Shown piece by piece: positions 36,061-38,688 of a DNA stretch of 38,688 bases. Each line of letters begins with the position of its first letter. Position 1 is the stretch's first letter. A program made the translations under genes and the position numbers. The notes beneath the pieces are model-generated. The model saw only the letters and a program-made list of their open reading frames with translations. It was not told the origin of the DNA and did not search any database. Source of the DNA: Alphaproteobacteria bacterium (GTDB lineage Bacteria; Pseudomonadota; Alphaproteobacteria; SHVZ01); assembly GCA_016869285.1 (NCBI GenBank), contig VGEN01000027.1:1-38688 (forward strand), written 5' to 3'.

Positions 36061-37896
36061 ATGCCCGCCTATCGCTCCCGCACCACCACGCACGGACGCA
36101 ACATGGCCGGCGCGCGCGGCCTCTGGCGTGCCACCGGCATGAAGGATTCCGACTTCGGCAAGCCGATCATCGCCGTGGTCAATTCCTTCACCCAGTTCGT
36201 CCCCGGCCATGTGCATCTGAAGGATCTGGGCCAGCTCGTCGCCCGCGAGATCGAGGCCGCCGGCGGCGTCGCCAAGGAGTTCAACACCATCGCGGTCGAT
36301 GACGGCATCGCCATGGGCCATGACGGCATGCTGTATTCGTTGCCGTCGCGCGAGCTGATCGCCGACAGCGTCGAGTACATGGTCAACGCGCATTGCGCCG
36401 ACGCCATGGTCTGCATTTCGAATTGCGACAAGATCACGCCCGGCATGCTGATGGCAGCACTCCGCCTCAACATCCCCTGCGTCTTCGTCTCCGGCGGGCC
36501 GATGGAGGCCGGCAAGGTCGTGCTCGCCGGCAAGACGCAGGCGCTCGACCTGGTCGACGCCATGGTCGCCGCCGCCGACGACCGCGTGAGCGAGGAGGAT
36601 GTCAAGGTCATCGAGCGCTCGGCCTGTCCCACCTGCGGTTCCTGCTCGGGCATGTTCACCGCCAACTCGATGAATTGCCTGACCGAGGCGCTCGGCCTCT
36701 CGCTGCCGGGCAACGGCTCGACGCTGGCCACCCACGCCGACCGCAAGCGTCTGTTCATCGAAGCGGGCCACCTCGTCGTCGATCTCGCCAGGCGCTACTA
36801 CGATCAGGACGACAAGAGCGTGCTGCCGCGCGCCATCGCCTCCAGGGGCGCCTTCGAGAATGCGATGGCGCTCGACATCGCCATGGGCGGCTCGACCAAC
36901 ACGGTCCTTCACATCCTCGCCGCCGCGCATGAAGCCGAGCTCGACTTCACGCTGGCCGACATCGACCGGATCTCGCGCCGGGTGCCGGTGCTGTGCAAGG
37001 TGGCGCCGGCCAAATCCGACGTGCACATGGAAGACGTCCACCGCGCCGGCGGCATCATGGCGATCCTCGGCGAGCTCGACCGCGGCGGCCTGATCCGTCG
37101 CGACCAGCCGACGGTGCACACGCGCACGATCGGCGAGGCGCTCGACCAGTGGGACATCGCTGCGACCAAGAGCCAGAAGGTCCGCGACTTCTTCTTGGCG
37201 GCCCCGGGCGGCGTGCCGACGCAGGTAGCGTTCAGCCAGGACCGCCGGTGGGATGCGCTCGACCTCGACCGCAAGGAAGGCGTGATCCGCAGCGTCGCGC
37301 ATCCCTTCTCGAAGGATGGCGGGCTCGCCGTGCTCAAGGGTAACCTGGCGCCGGACGGTTGCGTGGTGAAGACCGCCGGCGTCGATGAGAGCATCCTCTC
37401 CTTCAAAGGCCCGGCGCGCGTCTTCGAGAGCCAGGACGCGACGGTGCAGGCGATCCTGCTCAACGAGATCAGGCCGGGCGAGGTCGTCGTCATCCGCTAC
37501 GAAGGCCCGCGCGGCGGTCCCGGCATGCAGGAGATGCTCTATCCGACGAGCTATCTGAAGTCGAAGGGCCTGGGCAAGGCCTGCGCGCTGATCACCGACG
37601 GCCGCTTCTCCGGCGGCACCTCCGGCCTCTCGATCGGCCATGTCTCGCCGGAGGCCGCCGATGGCGGATTGATCGGCCTGGTGCGCGACGGCGACACGAT
37701 CGAGATCGACATCCCGAACCGCTCGATCCGGCTCGCGGTCGACGACGCAACGCTCGCGACCCGGCGCGCGGCGCAGGACAAGGCGGGTTGGAAGCCGGCG
37801 ACCAAGCGCCAGCGCAAGGTCACGACCGCGCTTCGCGCCTATGCCGCCTTCGCCACCAGCGCCGACAAGGGCGCGGTGCGGAAGGTGCCAGGCTGA
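36061..37896 (+). CDS. ilvD: Dihydroxy-acid dehydratase
   Basis: 611 residues, the standard size. It carries [13 protein letters not shown] (41-53), the iron-sulfur Cys122 in [10 protein letters not shown] (D123, K124 next to it), the second Cys195 in [19 protein letters not shown], and the C-terminal [25 protein letters not shown]. It dehydrates 2,3-dihydroxy-isovalerate and its methyl homologue in valine, leucine and isoleucine synthesis, using a Fe-S cluster and Mg. The 75 bp upstream hold TTGTCC but no clear promoter, and no strong Shine-Dalgarno is seen. It is the only branched-chain biosynthesis gene in the window. Confidence 0.97.
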   Translation: MPAYRSRTTTHGRNMAGARGLWRATGMKDSDFGKPIIAVVNSFTQFVPGHVHLKDLGQLVAREIEAAGGVAKEFNTIAVDDGIAMGHDGMLYSLPSRELIADSVEYMVNAHCADAMVCISNCDKITPGMLMAALRLNIPCVFVSGGPMEAGKVVLAGKTQALDLVDAMVAAADDRVSEEDVKVIERSACPTCGSCSGMFTANSMNCLTEALGLSLPGNGSTLATHADRKRLFIEAGHLVVDLARRYYDQDDKSVLPRAIASRGAFENAMALDIAMGGSTNTVLHILAAAHEAELDFTLADIDRISRRVPVLCKVAPAKSDVHMEDVHRAGGIMAILGELDRGGLIRRDQPTVHTRTIGEALDQWDIAATKSQKVRDFFLAAPGGVPTQVAFSQDRRWDALDLDRKEGVIRSVAHPFSKDGGLAVLKGNLAPDGCVVKTAGVDESILSFKGPARVFESQDATVQAILLNEIRPGEVVVIRYEGPRGGPGMQEMLYPTSYLKSKGLGKACALITDGRFSGGTSGLSIGHVSPEAADGGLIGLVRDGDTIEIDIPNRSIRLAVDDATLATRRAAQDKAGWKPATKRQRKVTTALRAYAAFATSADKGAVRKVPG

Positions 37897-37933
37897 GTTC
37901 GTGAGCCCTCTCCCGGCGGGGGGAATTATCACT

Positions 37934-37961
37934 TTGACATAGTACGGTCCGCGGGTAGATA
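37934..37961 (+). promoter_or_regulatory. Promoter candidate of the IS1595-type transposase
   Basis: A perfect -35 TTGACA (37934-37939) and TAGATA (37956-37961) as a weak -10, 16 nt apart, lie 27 bp before the GTG start. AGGGG in AAAAGGGGCC gives a ribosome site. The left end of the insertion sequence is probably the GGGGGG run at about 37918-37923, just after a CCCTCTCCC stretch, but no partner end is available to confirm this. Confidence 0.45.
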
Positions 37962-37987
37962 CTCGGCTCTAGAAAAGGGGCCGAGCC

Positions 37988-38587
37988 GTGTCCGACCTGA
38001 ACAACCCGATCTTCCAAGACGCCGACAAAGCCCGCGAGTGGCTTGAGGCCCGGCTGTGGAAGGACGGGCCGGTCTGCGCTCATTGCGGCACGGTCGGCGA
38101 GGCTACGTTGATGCAGGGCGCGAGCCATCGTCCCGGACTATACCAGTGCAACGCTTGCCGTGAGCCCTTCACCGTCACCGTGGGCACGCTCTACGAGCGC
38201 AGCAAGATCCCGCTGAACAAGTGGCTGGCCGCTACACACCTTCTCCTGGCGTCGAAGAAGGGCATGAGCGCGCTACAGATCGGCCGCATGTTGGGTCTGT
38301 CGAAGAAGACGGCGTGGTTCCTCTGCCATCGCATCCGCGAGAGCCTGCGCCCGCATGGCGACGCTCCGAAGATCGGCGGCGAGGGAAAGACGGTTGAGGC
38401 TGATGAGACCTATGTGGGCGGCAAGGAACGCAACAAGCATCGTTCCAAGCGCGACCGCAAGAACATCGGCTCGGTCGGCAAGGAAGCTGTCTTCGGCCTC
38501 GTTGAGCGTGGTGGTCGCGTCCGCTCGCATCACATTCCGCACGTCAGCGCCAAGACCCTTCGCCTGGGGTGGGGCACGGTTTCCTGA
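37988..38587 (+). pseudogene. IS1595-family transposase (ISSpo8/ISNwi1-like), 3' part lost
   Basis: GTG start. An N-terminal zinc ribbon has C30, C33, C54 and C57 (CAHCG...CNACR). It is followed by FTVTVGTLYERSKIPLNKWLAATHLLLASKKGMSALQIGRMLGLSKKTAWFLCHRIRESL, the standard helical region, and VEADETYVGGKE with first catalytic Asp139. Family similarity runs to HIPHVSAKTLR (about 192) and then gives way to seven unrelated residues and a stop. Complete relatives have about 300-330 residues, so the remaining catalytic residues are missing. The break at about 38563 looks like insertion of another element. Confidence 0.85.
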
Positions 38588-38629
38588 GACAGCGCACTGC
38601 GCTACCGATCGTAAAGACGGAGGTAGAGC

Positions 38630-38688
38630 ATGGACGGAAATAATGGGCTGGAACCGGGTGTGACGGAGGCCACGGCGGCGCCAGCGCG
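38630..38688 (+). CDS. Start of a gene cut by the window end, possibly another IS orfA
   Basis: ATG at 38630 with a textbook Shine-Dalgarno GGAGG 6 nt upstream. The visible 19 codons (MDGNNGLEPGVTEATAAPA) have no recognisable domain. The location just inside DNA that interrupts a transposase suggests the first reading frame of an inserted IS; an IS66-type TnpA is a guess only. Confidence 0.45.
   Translation, partial: MDGNNGLEPGVTEATAAPA

Noticed and set aside
36046..37932. A 628-residue open frame opposite ilvD
   Set aside because: It mirrors ilvD in high-GC DNA and resembles no protein family; the same applies to long frames opposite trpE(G) (24514-26937) and the kinase gene (18437-20149).

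Overview
High-GC, gene-dense DNA, most likely chromosome of an alphaproteobacterium (Rhodospirillales or Hyphomicrobiales type). The clues are a fused trpE(G) behind a Trp-rich leader peptide, a leucine-degradation gene set, a very large multi-PAS hybrid kinase, and traces of a type II-C CRISPR-Cas9 locus with a 36-nt repeat beginning GTTGCGG. No rRNA or tRNA gene was recognised.

Layout. 1-111: 3' end of an IS1595-type insertion sequence. 175-6481: HCCA-isomerase-like gene, then a leucine/isovalerate degradation operon (liuB, liuC, an AGE-family sugar isomerase, liuD). 6511-7275: BrnT/BrnA toxin-antitoxin with palindromic operator. 7250-9863: PhyH-type dioxygenase, SDR dehydrogenase, pterin dehydratase, minimal zincin. 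9895-17163: a tightly packed seven-gene minus-strand cluster (thpR, cobB, UDG-like, glycosyltransferase, MetE-like, phospholipase D, MlrC-like); the phospholipase D gene carries an in-frame TAG. 17270-23417: a nine-PAS hybrid histidine kinase broken by a TAG and a one-base frameshift, then a single-domain response regulator.

23525-24549 is the most notable stretch. It holds two 36-nt CRISPR repeats with one 30-nt spacer, an XRE regulator, the first ~70 codons of cas9 (RuvC-I motif, start of the bridge helix), and, divergent from cas9, what reads as an intact tracrRNA: anti-repeat, nexus hairpin and terminator. Nearly all of cas9, and cas1/cas2 if they existed, are gone while the RNA parts survive. 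It is followed by trpE(G) with a classical trpL attenuator (three consecutive Trp codons, apparently leaderless) and a perfect 53-bp inverted repeat.

27203-35985: class II aldolase-like gene, a HigBA-like toxin-antitoxin pair with palindromic operator, a secreted MORN-repeat protein between two paralogous exported hydrolases (one predicted lipoprotein), an ABC peptide-type importer lacking ATPases, and an M14-like peptidase. 36061-37896: ilvD. 37988-38587: a second, different IS1595-type transposase, cut off after residue ~192 by unrelated DNA that begins another gene at 38630.

A family of CCCTCCCCCGC...GCGGGAGAGGG palindromes recurs between genes (815-944, 27001-27127, 34873-34901, possibly a remnant near 37905). 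Functions are assigned from motifs and remembered family features; no database search was run.
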